64,000 bases of DNA from positions 8,227-72,226 of the forward strand of contig JBMNTV010000002.1 in the NCBI GenBank assembly GCA_050945915.1, read 5' to 3'. The stretch is from CALNBC01 sp050945915. GTDB taxonomy: Bacteria; Bacillota; Clostridia; Christensenellales; CALWSW01. A model generated the notes under the pieces. It ran no database searches, was not told where the DNA came from, and was given only the letters and a program-made list of their open reading frames with translations. The position numbers and the translations under genes were made by a program. Positions 16,858-24,053 of this stretch are shown piece by piece. Numbering within the stretch: position 1 is the first letter of the stretch; the number at the start of each line of letters is the position of its first letter.

Positions 16858-18398
16858 TCCGTTCCACCTCCTGTGTTGTCAAAAAGCGCGGCGCAGAAAT
16901 TGTCGCGCTCGTGGGATTGTGCAAAAGGGTCGGCCAGAAAGGGCAGAGCGACTACCGTCTGGCCTTTTGCAATGCGCCGCAGGGCCTGCTGGCTTTCCGG
17001 GGACAACCGGGCCAGCGCGATGGACATGCGCAGGCCATTTCCCTGGAACATCCGCAAAACGCTCTCGCAAGCGATCCAGCGCGTGCGTCCAGCGTCCGCG
17101 ACAAATACCCGCACCGCCGCCCTGGTCAACTCGTCCAGCTTGGCCTGCTGCTGGGTGGGTAGCACTGCGCCATCGTTCTGGCGCACGATTGCGCCTATGT
17201 CGGCGATGACGTAATCATAGCCGCCGCGCATGACTTCCGCGATGGTTTCGCCGCCGTAAAAAACATCCACCCCGGCGTAGCTGTACGGCGTGTCCAGCGC
17301 GGGGCGGGGTGGAAGATAGCGGAGATCCGCTTCCCCCAGCAGTGCCGTGCGCAGGCCGTTATCCGCCAGCCATGCGGCGATTGCCGCCGCTGTCCAGGTA
17401 CATCCGCCCCCAGACATCGTCTGGAATACGGCCACCGTCTGGCAGCTGCTTGGCTTTGGCGGTTTGTATTTCTGAGGGGCAGGTTCGGCCTTGCCGCGCC
17501 CGTTCGACCGCCCGAATCCCTTCCGGGGTAAGCCCGATTCTTCCGGCTGGGGCTTGTCCGCAACGGATGCCTTCGGCGGCGCTTCGGGCGGCACCTCCGG
17601 GACGACTTTCAGCGGCATTCCCACAGGCGGCTCCGGTTCCGCAGCGGGTGCAGGGGCCTTTTTCGGCTTCCGGGGCGCGCTGGATTTTTTCGCGGGCTTT
17701 TTGCCCTGGGTCGGCGGTTCTTCCGGGGCTTCCGGTTCGGGCTGGTTTCCCAACTCAGGCAGGGCTTCCGGCCCGGGCGACGCTGGTTCGTTCGGGGTTG
17801 ACGGAAGCACCAGATTTTCTGGTTCCGGTTGTGGTTCCGGCTCCTGCGCCGCCGCCGATTCCATCGGGCTTTCCGGCTCTGGCAAGGGGGATGGTTCTTC
17901 GGCTACAAAGGCAGAGGGCTGCACATCTTCCGGCGCTTCGGTTGACGGCTCGGCAGGGCCGATGCCCGGCGAGTCGATCACAGATACTTCGACACCACTG
18001 GTGTCGAAGTCGCAAGCCGGTTGTTCGGACGGCTCCACCGCCGCAAGCGCATCCAGCAATTCGTCCACCAAAGCGCGACTGTCGGTGACCAGCGCGGCCA
18101 CCAGGGAATCCCGGATCAGCTTTTTCACACCGTCATCGGCTGCATCTGATTTCGAGCCGATCACGATCACCGGCATGGGTTTACGTTTTTGCACTTCGCG
18201 GAAAAATCTGCGCCGCCCGAAGTTGTCGGCCACGCTCATGTGCAGGATCAGGCAATCGGCGGCGCTTGCCGCCAGCATGTCCAACAGCGCGCCGGGGTCG
18301 GGAACATCCTCCCCGCAAAGGCGCACGCCGTGCCCAGTGAGCGCCGTCCGGATCGCAGCCGGAACCAGCGCCGTGAGGACGGCGGGATACTCGGTCAT
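16854..18398 (-). CDS. TadZ/CpaE-like protein with degenerate ATPase domain
   Basis: 514 residues; the start at 18398 is preceded by GAGGAGG. Residues 1-125 look like an atypical receiver domain (LILHMSVADN, VIVIGSKSD). Residues about 126-315 are a Pro/Glu-rich linker. The rest (about 319-514) follows a MinD fold, but the Walker A region reads MSGGGCTWTAA, without the usual GKT/GKS. TadZ proteins with a pseudo-receiver and altered ATPase act as polar hubs for Tad pilus machinery. The gene is followed by the CpaB-like gene and a terminator precedes it, so it has its own transcription unit. Linker composition may be expanding. Confidence 0.65.
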   Translation of the reverse strand: MTEYPAVLTALVPAAIRTALTGHGVRLCGEDVPDPGALLDMLAASAADCLILHMSVADNFGRRRFFREVQKRKPMPVIVIGSKSDAADDGVKKLIRDSLVAALVTDSRALVDELLDALAAVEPSEQPACDFDTSGVEVSVIDSPGIGPAEPSTEAPEDVQPSAFVAEEPSPLPEPESPMESAAAQEPEPQPEPENLVLPSTPNEPASPGPEALPELGNQPEPEAPEEPPTQGKKPAKKSSAPRKPKKAPAPAAEPEPPVGMPLKVVPEVPPEAPPKASVADKPQPEESGLPRKGFGRSNGRGKAEPAPQKYKPPKPSSCQTVAVFQTMSGGGCTWTAAAIAAWLADNGLRTALLGEADLRYLPPRPALDTPYSYAGVDVFYGGETIAEVMRGGYDYVIADIGAIVRQNDGAVLPTQQQAKLDELTRAAVRVFVADAGRTRWIACESVLRMFQGNGLRMSIALARLSPESQQALRRIAKGQTVVALPFLADPFAQSHERDNFCAALFDNTGGGTD

Positions 18399-18452
18399 TT
18401 TATTCCTCCTCTCGCAAACGGCTTTTTGCCGCAGTTTGGAAATTTACCGGCT

Positions 18453-18501
18453 GAAAAAAAGACTGGCCGCAGAAGGAGCGTTGTGCTTCTTTCCGGGCCA
18501 G
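18453..18501 (-). terminator. Intrinsic terminator between the par operon and the TadZ-like gene
   Basis: On the minus strand a long imperfect stem (ctggcc...ggccag with inner gaag/cttc pairing) is followed by TCTTTTTTT. It lies between the 103-residue gene and the TadZ-like gene, so it ends parA-parB-small gene or attenuates readthrough. The rest of 18502-18643 holds the dyad aaaaccgcgtttt near 18604 that resembles sequence near 5850. Confidence 0.7.
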
Positions 18502-18643
18502 GGTATTACGTACTAAGCTTAGCTTATATTTCTTTCAGCTGGTTATCTTTTAAGAGAAACGATAGGGTAGCAGAGAGATGTATACTTGTCAAATTACTTG
18601 CCAAAACCGCGTTTTGCATGATTTTTGGGCTTTTTGCTAATTT

Positions 18644-18955
18644 TCACTCGTCCTCATCTTCGATCATTTCGTTCATTTCATAGCCTGTTTCTTGCAGCCT
18701 TTGCGGTACAGGCCAGACAATGCGGCTCAAGTCGCGTCCAACTTCAAGCAAAAAGGACGGCTCTTTGCCTTCGGATACGTCCTTTCGAACAGCTTCGAAC
18801 GAAATCGCGCCTTCGCGCAGGGTGTACAGGAGGATGCTTTTGAAAATATCGGGCGGCATTTCGCTCCAGTTGTCCGGCATATACTTGGCGATCGGACTCA
18901 ATTCGATGGTGAGTCGGTTGTTCGGGATGTCGATCACGGTTTTGATTTCGGCCAT
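18644..18955 (-). CDS. Unknown 103-residue protein in the par operon
   Basis: I do not recognise the family. It begins MAEIKTVIDIPNNRLTIE, has a central amphipathic stretch and ends in a very acidic tail (EMIEDEDE). The start at 18955 has AAAGGAG six bases upstream. It lies 12 bases after parB and is clearly in the same operon. A partition or regulatory accessory role is only suggested by position. Confidence 0.6.
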   Translation of the reverse strand: MAEIKTVIDIPNNRLTIELSPIAKYMPDNWSEMPPDIFKSILLYTLREGAISFEAVRKDVSEGKEPSFLLEVGRDLSRIVWPVPQRLQETGYEMNEMIEDEDE

Positions 18956-18967
18956 AGTCGGCTCCTT

Positions 18968-20128
18968 TCATTCTCTTTCAAGGTCATTCTTCGAGTGGCG
19001 GCTATTTTGACGGGACTCTATCTGCTTGTTTTTGCCAAGCATTCGCTGGGCAAACGCGCACAAAAGTCCATCCAGTTCGAGTATGATTTGCTCATCTGAG
19101 TAATCCTTGCTGGCGGGCTTGATGATGGCGAGCCGTTCCCGCACGCGCTTGTTGTCTATCTCAAGCATCTTTTTTCGCTTCTTGGGTTCCTCAGATTTTT
19201 GGACAAAAAAGAAATCGTCCAGGTATGCTTCTGTTATTCCCCCTGCCACACTTTGTCTTTTCAACGCCTCCGCTTCTTTTAATTTAGGCTTTACGCCCTG
19301 TTCGCGCATGAAATCCAGCAGCATCGCCTGTTCATCTCTTTCGAGGTAGGACAAGGCCACAGCGGTGTTTGTTGGTATTTTATTGCCGTCAACCATTTCA
19401 AGGAATTCTGAGATCAGATAAGAAAGCCGGATGTACCTATGAATTTGAGTTTTACTTGTCCCGGTAGCTGCAGCCAATTCGTCATCTGATCGCCCAGTTT
19501 GGAAACTCGTCCCAAGTTGGGACGAGTTTTCTTGCAACAACCCCTCAGAATAATCCGTCCCAAGTTGGGACGAGTTATTTTTGGAGGGCCTACCACTTTT
19601 ACGCTTCATTGCATCCAATCGCATTCTATATGCCACAGCTAATTCGCTCGGCATCATTTTTTGCCGATGCAGAAGATTCGCCTCTGTCATCATAATGTCT
19701 GCGGTGGCATCGTCTACATACCGGATGGATGCGGAGATCATGGCAGGTTCTGGACTGTCGCCTTGGATTAGCCGCATTGCCGCCGCGCGGTTGTGGCCGG
19801 ATATGATCTCATACTTGCCTTCCTCTGTTGGATGCGGTCGCACAAGAATTGGTTCTAGTACGCCGCATTCGCGTATACTGTCCGCAAGTTCAACCAGTTC
19901 TGCATTGGGACGCAGTTTAAAAGCATGTCGCGCATATGGTATCAGGTCTTTGATGTACAGGTCGGTGCGTTCTTCGAGTCCGCGCCCGTTGGTCGGGCGC
20001 GATATCTCTCTAATATAATTGCTCTCGGAACGCCGAGCAGAGGTATTTTTTGGATCAATAAGCGGACTTGTTTGGAGATCTCTTAACTCCTGCAGACGCT
20101 GATCAATTCTTTTGCTGTGTGCTGACAT
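18968..20128 (-). CDS. parB: ParB-like partition protein with palindrome-encoded linker repeats
   Basis: 386 residues from the ATG at 20128 (GAGGTGG upstream); a GTG four codons earlier is less likely. The ParB N-terminal domain (about 55-160) has ISGHNRAAAM and EANLLHR, the counterparts of the CTP-binding motifs. The helix-turn-helix (about 213-235) is SDDELAAATGTSKTQIHRY. Between them two copies of NSSQLGT (185-191 and 201-207) are encoded by two copies of the island's palindrome. The C-terminus is basic. It should load onto a centromere-like site and work with ParA; here it probably stabilises the island. Confidence 0.88.
   Translation of the reverse strand: MSAHSKRIDQRLQELRDLQTSPLIDPKNTSARRSESNYIREISRPTNGRGLEERTDLYIKDLIPYARHAFKLRPNAELVELADSIRECGVLEPILVRPHPTEEGKYEIISGHNRAAAMRLIQGDSPEPAMISASIRYVDDATADIMMTEANLLHRQKMMPSELAVAYRMRLDAMKRKSGRPSKNNSSQLGTDYSEGLLQENSSQLGTSFQTGRSDDELAAATGTSKTQIHRYIRLSYLISEFLEMVDGNKIPTNTAVALSYLERDEQAMLLDFMREQGVKPKLKEAEALKRQSVAGGITEAYLDDFFFVQKSEEPKKRKKMLEIDNKRVRERLAIIKPASKDYSDEQIILELDGLLCAFAQRMLGKNKQIESRQNSRHSKNDLERE
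19503..19578. repeat. Two copies of the island palindrome inside parB
   Basis: Palindromes centred at 19516 (27 bases, perfect) and 19564 (29 bases, two mismatches) share the core cgtcccaagttgggacg with the array at 5990-6158. They are 48 bases (16 codons) apart and keep the reading frame. Confidence 0.85.
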
Positions 20129-20187
20129 ATTGGTTTCCACCTCTTACTTATATATTTGCCCACATTGACAATGCCAACAAAGATGCA

Positions 20188-21014
20188 TCATAAGGCGGTC
20201 ATGCTTGCAATCTTCTCCTTAGGTGTATGGAACTTTTTGATCAGTTCTGCGGAAAAAGCGCGATAGGCATCCGAAACCGTCTTTGCCTTTTTTAATTCAA
20301 GAACGCTCTGTCCCCACAGGGCACTTTCTTCTGCTCGAACTGATCGTGGTATTTGCGTCTGAAACACGCCAATGCTGTCACCGTGTTCTTTACGAATCTC
20401 TTTGACAACATGTTTAGTATGATTGTTTCGCATGTCCGTCATATTCATTAGAACGCCAGAGATTTGCAAAGAACTATTCACGGACTCCTGTATCTCGTTG
20501 ATGTTACCAATGAGAGTGCGCATGCCCAGGATCGAATAATACTGCGCCTGGGTTGGAATGATGGCATGAGTCGCAGTTGTCAATGCGTTGGCGGTCAGCA
20601 TGCCTAGGGTGGGCGGACAGTCAATTAAAATATAATCGTAACTACCATGCAAATGCTTGAGCACGCGATGCAGCACATACTCCCGGGCGTATTTTGCGTT
20701 GATCTGGTTGTCACACGTGGATAAGTTGATGTTGGCTGGGATATAATTCAGGTTTTCGCTGTGGTTAACGATACCCGCCTGAATGTCAAAAGCAGCGCCT
20801 GAGAGCGCTGCTTCCAAATAGTTGATATGGTTAATTTTAAGTCATCCGGCTTCGGGCAACCCAACCCGTGGGTCATGCTTGCCTGGGGGTCCATGTCCAC
20901 CAGCAGCACGGTGTTGCCTTGCTCCGCGAGCGCGGCCCCGAGGTTGATTGTGACAGTTGTCTTGCCTACGCCACCTTTTTGATTGACAATAGCGATTGTT
21001 TTTGTATTTTTCAT
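20188..21014 (-). pseudogene. parA: parA with a one-base frameshift
   Basis: The first part (from the ATG at 21014, GGAG upstream) has the ParA Walker A QKGGVGKTT and VDMDPQASMT. The second part, in another frame, has the Walker B region YILIDCPPTLG and ParA-like sequence to the end. The break is at about 20815-20820, where STI should be followed by MEAALSG; restoring one base before TTGGAA joins them perfectly. The full length, about 275 residues, is normal for ParA. It may be a true mutation, a sequencing error, or less likely programmed frameshifting. It heads the operon with parB. Confidence 0.82.
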
Positions 21015-21082
21015 TTGAAGATCTCCTTGTTTGTAAACGAGACACAACTTATGCCCAATGACTATGGCCCCTAAACCGGGGA

Positions 21083-21120
21083 TAAGAAAGGCCCTATCGT
21101 AACTGCAGTTACAATAGGGC
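21083..21120 (-). terminator. Terminator after the restored tRNA-Thr, supplied by the island
   Basis: On the minus strand gccctat...atagggc with a palindromic loop (gtaactgcagttac) is followed by CTTTCTT. It lies 42 bases past the tRNA 3' end and replaces the native terminator left at 4463-4494. Confidence 0.65.
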
Positions 21121-21161
21121 TGTATCCGTGTATGACGTGAAAATCGATCATACAACAACTG

Positions 21162-21207
21162 TGGAGCTGATGAGCAGATTCGAACTGCCTACCTCCTCAT
21201 TACCAAT
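21162..21207 (-). repeat. Right attachment-site repeat, within tRNA-Thr
   Basis: Identical over 46 bases to 4494-4539. Identity ends inside the anticodon loop/stem, so the crossover lies within the 3' half of the tRNA gene. Confidence 0.9.
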
Positions 21208-21237
21208 GAGGTGCTCTACCGACTGAGCTACATCAGC
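21162..21237 (-). tRNA. tRNA-Thr (anticodon GGU)
   Basis: The 76-base cloverleaf on the minus strand has an acceptor stem GCTGATG/CATCAGC, D-loop AGCTCAGTCGGTAGAGC, anticodon stem CCTCA/TGAGG with loop TTGGTAA (anticodon GGT), a T arm with GTTCGAATC, discriminator T and an encoded CCA. Its 3' 46 bases come from the island; the 5' half and the promoter are chromosomal. Confidence 0.96.
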
Positions 21238-21295
21238 GATTCGATGCGTGATTCCCACCCTTTGACGGGCGCGCGCCTGCCAAAGCGCAATTAGC

Positions 21296-21324
21296 ATTAT
21301 ACCCAATTTATCTTCATTGTGCAA
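21296..21324 (-). promoter_or_regulatory. Promoter of tRNA-Thr
   Basis: TTGCAC (21324-21319) and TATAAT (21301-21296), 17 bases apart on the minus strand, about 60 bases upstream of the tRNA 5' end. Confidence 0.75.
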
Positions 21325-21360
21325 GCCCTATTTCACGTTTTTCACCAAAGGCATGCATGG

Positions 21361-21403
21361 AAAAACCTGCAGCCCGGGGAAAGTATCCCCCGGGCCGGCA
21401 GGC
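21361..21403 (-). terminator. Terminator of the ABC transporter operon
   Basis: On the minus strand cctgc..gcccggggg pairs with ccccgggc..gcagg and is followed by TTTTT. It begins 12 bases after the permease stop. Confidence 0.85.
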
Positions 21404-21414
21404 AAACGAAAACA

Positions 21415-23001
21415 TCAAAGGGCATAGAACTTTCTGGAACCGACGGTTTTAAGCCACTGCCAGATAAGGGCGCAGGCGATCAACACCGCCGCCAGCACGA
21501 GGGCGGCAAACAGGGTGAAGTCCACGCCGACGAGCAAGTAGATCGCGATGGGAATGGCCAAAGAAGCAAAACCGGTCACCATGCACACGATCACGCTCCC
21601 GCTCCGCTTGATGGGCACCATGGGGTTTTTCCAGTTCAGCATGGGCATCAACAGGTTGGTCACCAGCCCCACCAGACCGGAAAGCAGCGCGTAAGCCATG
21701 GGCACCAGGATGGTCAGCGCGGCGTTCAGCGCGTCCACCCCCAGGGCGATGGAGGCGGCGGCGCCCGCAATCACGCACACCGGCCACATGATGAGCAGCT
21801 GGAGCTTTAGCTTGGCCTTGAAAATGTCCGTCGCCAGAACCGGCAGGCTGCGCAGTATCCAAAGCCTGTTTCCCTCGATGGAGATGCCCGAGGCCGTGGG
21901 GGGAGCCAGCACCCCGCAATAGCACAGCATGGCGACGAAAGTCGGCAGAATCACCGTCCTGTTCACGCTGGGGTCCACCGCAGCGGCAAACATGTCCTTG
22001 CCGCCAAAGATCAGCAGTCCGGTAAAAATCAGCGCCAGCAGCGCGCCTGCGGCGGTGTTCATCACATAGCCGTAAAAGGAGAAATAACCCCGAAGCTCTC
22101 TGGAAAACAGGGCGGCAGAAACGCTCTTTCCCCCGATTTTTCCCAGCCGCTCGGCCTTAAAATTGCTGTGGGTACGGCGCTCGCCCATGGCGAGGTTCGC
22201 CCTTCGGAACACCCTTGCCGAAAGCGTGGCAAACAGCGCAAAGGGCACGCCGCAGATCAGCAGCAGCCAAATGAGGTCGCCATAGGCGCCCAGGGCGGCG
22301 CTGGTATACAGACCGGTGGGCAAAAAAGCGGAAAGGGCGGCGGAATAGCCCGTCAGCGCCTGGACCAGATCGCTGTCCGGCATGGAACTGAAGGTCATGG
22401 ACCCGAGCATGATCAGCACGATCAGCGCCAGGGACAGCACCAGCATGATCAAGTTGCTGGCTCTGGAATAGGCGGCGATCCTGCTGATGAAAATCGAGAA
22501 TACCCCCGCGACGGCGCAGACCAAAAGCGGCGCGATGAGCACTCCCGCCAGCACGGCGAGATAAAACCCGAAGGAAGCGCCGTATTTGATGCCGTACACG
22601 ATTGCATAGGGCAGGGAAATCCCGCCGATGCCCGTCATGCTGAAAGTGTACGCCAGCACCAGCTTGGAAAGGAAGAGCTGGGTATTGGTCACCGGCAAGG
22701 AAGCGAGCATCCCAAAATCCTTGGCGGCAAACAGCACTCCGGGGATCTTCATCACCCCGGTGAAGAAGGACATTAGAAGCCCCAGCGCCAGGCCGCCGGA
22801 AAGCAGCAACTCCGGCGTGTTTGCAAAATCCAGCATCATGGAGATCATGTAGCCGTAGATCCCCATGAACGCCATGAACAGCAATCCCCCAAACAGGGCA
22901 GTCACGCCCAGCAGGCCGGCTTTGAGCCTGCGCTTTTTCTTGGTGGCGCCGCCCAAAGCGGAAGACAACCCCACCTTGACAAGAAGATAGACGTTTCTCA
23001 T
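21415..23001 (-). CDS. ABC exporter permease (ABC-2-like, about 12 membrane segments)
   Basis: 528 residues from the ATG at 23001 (GGGAGGAG upstream). The protein is almost wholly hydrophobic, with roughly 12 segments in two halves separated by a loop near 265-290 (RRANLAMGERRTHSNFKAE). The sequence type (MKIPGVLFAAKDFGMLASLPV, SIEGNRLWILRSLPV) is that of large permeases paired with a single ATPase in Firmicutes. The start lies 11 bases after the ATPase stop, so the pair is an operon. The substrate is unknown. Confidence 0.82.
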   Translation of the reverse strand: MRNVYLLVKVGLSSALGGATKKKRRLKAGLLGVTALFGGLLFMAFMGIYGYMISMMLDFANTPELLLSGGLALGLLMSFFTGVMKIPGVLFAAKDFGMLASLPVTNTQLFLSKLVLAYTFSMTGIGGISLPYAIVYGIKYGASFGFYLAVLAGVLIAPLLVCAVAGVFSIFISRIAAYSRASNLIMLVLSLALIVLIMLGSMTFSSMPDSDLVQALTGYSAALSAFLPTGLYTSAALGAYGDLIWLLLICGVPFALFATLSARVFRRANLAMGERRTHSNFKAERLGKIGGKSVSAALFSRELRGYFSFYGYVMNTAAGALLALIFTGLLIFGGKDMFAAAVDPSVNRTVILPTFVAMLCYCGVLAPPTASGISIEGNRLWILRSLPVLATDIFKAKLKLQLLIMWPVCVIAGAAASIALGVDALNAALTILVPMAYALLSGLVGLVTNLLMPMLNWKNPMVPIKRSGSVIVCMVTGFASLAIPIAIYLLVGVDFTLFAALVLAAVLIACALIWQWLKTVGSRKFYAL

Positions 23002-23011
23002 GGCTCCTCCC

Positions 23012-23734
23012 TCAGTTCTTGGCCGAATCATCGGTCAGTTCCAGGAAGGCGGATTCCAGGCTGGCGTTGCCCTTGACCTCGTCGATGCTGCCGGCGGTCA
23101 GGAGCTTTCCGTCCCGGATGATGGCGACCTTGTTGCACAGCTTTTCCGCCACCTCCAGCACGTGAGTGGAAAAGAAAATGGAGCTGCCTTGTTTGCACAG
23201 GTCCTTCATGATCTCCTTCAGGGTGAAGGAGGCCTTCGGGTCCAGCCCGACGAAGGGCTCATCCAGCACCAGGAGCTTGGGCGAATGCACCAGCGCGGCG
23301 ATCAGGGCGAGCTTTTGCTTCATGCCGTGGGAATAGGCGGAAATCACATCCCCCAGATCCTTAGTCAGCTCAAAGGCCGCGGCGTATTGCTCGATCAGCC
23401 TGTCCCTTTCTGCCCGCTCCACCCGGTAAATGTCCGCGATGAAGGAAAGGTACTTCACGCCCGTCAGATTGTCGTAAAGATCCGGGTTGTCGGGGATGTA
23501 GGCGATCATCTTCTTGCAGGCGATGGGGTCCTCGCGGATGGACTTGCCGCCGATGAAGATATCCCCTTCGTCAAAATCCATGATGCCGGTGACGCATTTG
23601 ATGGTCGTAGTCTTGCCCGCGCCGTTTCTGCCGATGAATCCGCAAATATCCCCTTGGGCAACAGAAAGGGACAAATCGTCCACCGCCTTTTTGCCCCCTT
23701 TATAGATCTTCGTCAGATGGGAGATTTCAAGCAT
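23012..23734 (-). CDS. ABC transporter ATP-binding protein
   Basis: 240 residues from the ATG at 23734, which has AGGAGG nine bases upstream. Walker A GRNGAGKTTT (about 38-47), signature-like YSHGMKQKLALI, Walker B LLVLDEPFVG and the switch His in FFSTHVLE are all present. This class couples to the following permease and usually exports peptides, drugs or lipids. It is the first gene of the two-gene operon. Confidence 0.92.
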   Translation of the reverse strand: MLEISHLTKIYKGGKKAVDDLSLSVAQGDICGFIGRNGAGKTTTIKCVTGIMDFDEGDIFIGGKSIREDPIACKKMIAYIPDNPDLYDNLTGVKYLSFIADIYRVERAERDRLIEQYAAAFELTKDLGDVISAYSHGMKQKLALIAALVHSPKLLVLDEPFVGLDPKASFTLKEIMKDLCKQGSSIFFSTHVLEVAEKLCNKVAIIRDGKLLTAGSIDEVKGNASLESAFLELTDDSAKN

Positions 23735-23991
23735 GGTAAAGAGCCTCCTGTCCTGGCGGCCGCATGTGCGCGTCGCCCGTCTTTTGGACTTCATGATACA
23801 CGAAGGATTATTGGGTGTAAATATGACAGGTTAGAAATATGCGCTCTGGACGCTCAAAACCTCATTTTCCCAGGTCTTTGCTGCGAAAGGGTATCCTAAA
23901 GCGGGGGATGCATCTTCGCGCATAAAAGCCTTGTCGCCGTCTTGAAAGATCGGGGCGGCGCCCGCCCCGAGCACATCCTCCCCCAACCCAA

Positions 23992-24030
23992 AACGGAAGA
24001 CCCCGCCCCGAAAATCGGGGCGGGGTTCCG
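23992..24030. terminator. GC-rich hairpin terminator
   Basis: accccgccccg and cggggcggggt flank a four-to-five-base AT loop. The right side runs into CCGTCTTTT and the left (minus-strand) side into CTTCCGTTTT, so it can act both ways. It ends the surface-protein gene leftward. Confidence 0.7.
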
Positions 24031-24053
24031 TCTTTTAACCGGCGTTCAAACCT

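Larger units (their letters stand above)
4494..21207. mobile_element. tRNA-Thr-integrated genomic island, about 16.7 kb
   Basis: The island is bounded by a 46-bp direct repeat of the tRNA-Thr 3' half. A tyrosine integrase lies 106 bases inside the left repeat, and the intact tRNA sits at the right repeat. It holds a catabolic gene set, several insertion-sequence relics and a parAB/Tad-like operon. No relaxase, coupling protein or conjugative ATPase is visible. With the truncated CpaE-like gene and the parA frameshift, it looks like a decayed or dependent integrative element rather than a self-transmissible one. The interior has lower GC than the ligD and ABC-transporter regions on either side. 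Confidence 0.88.
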
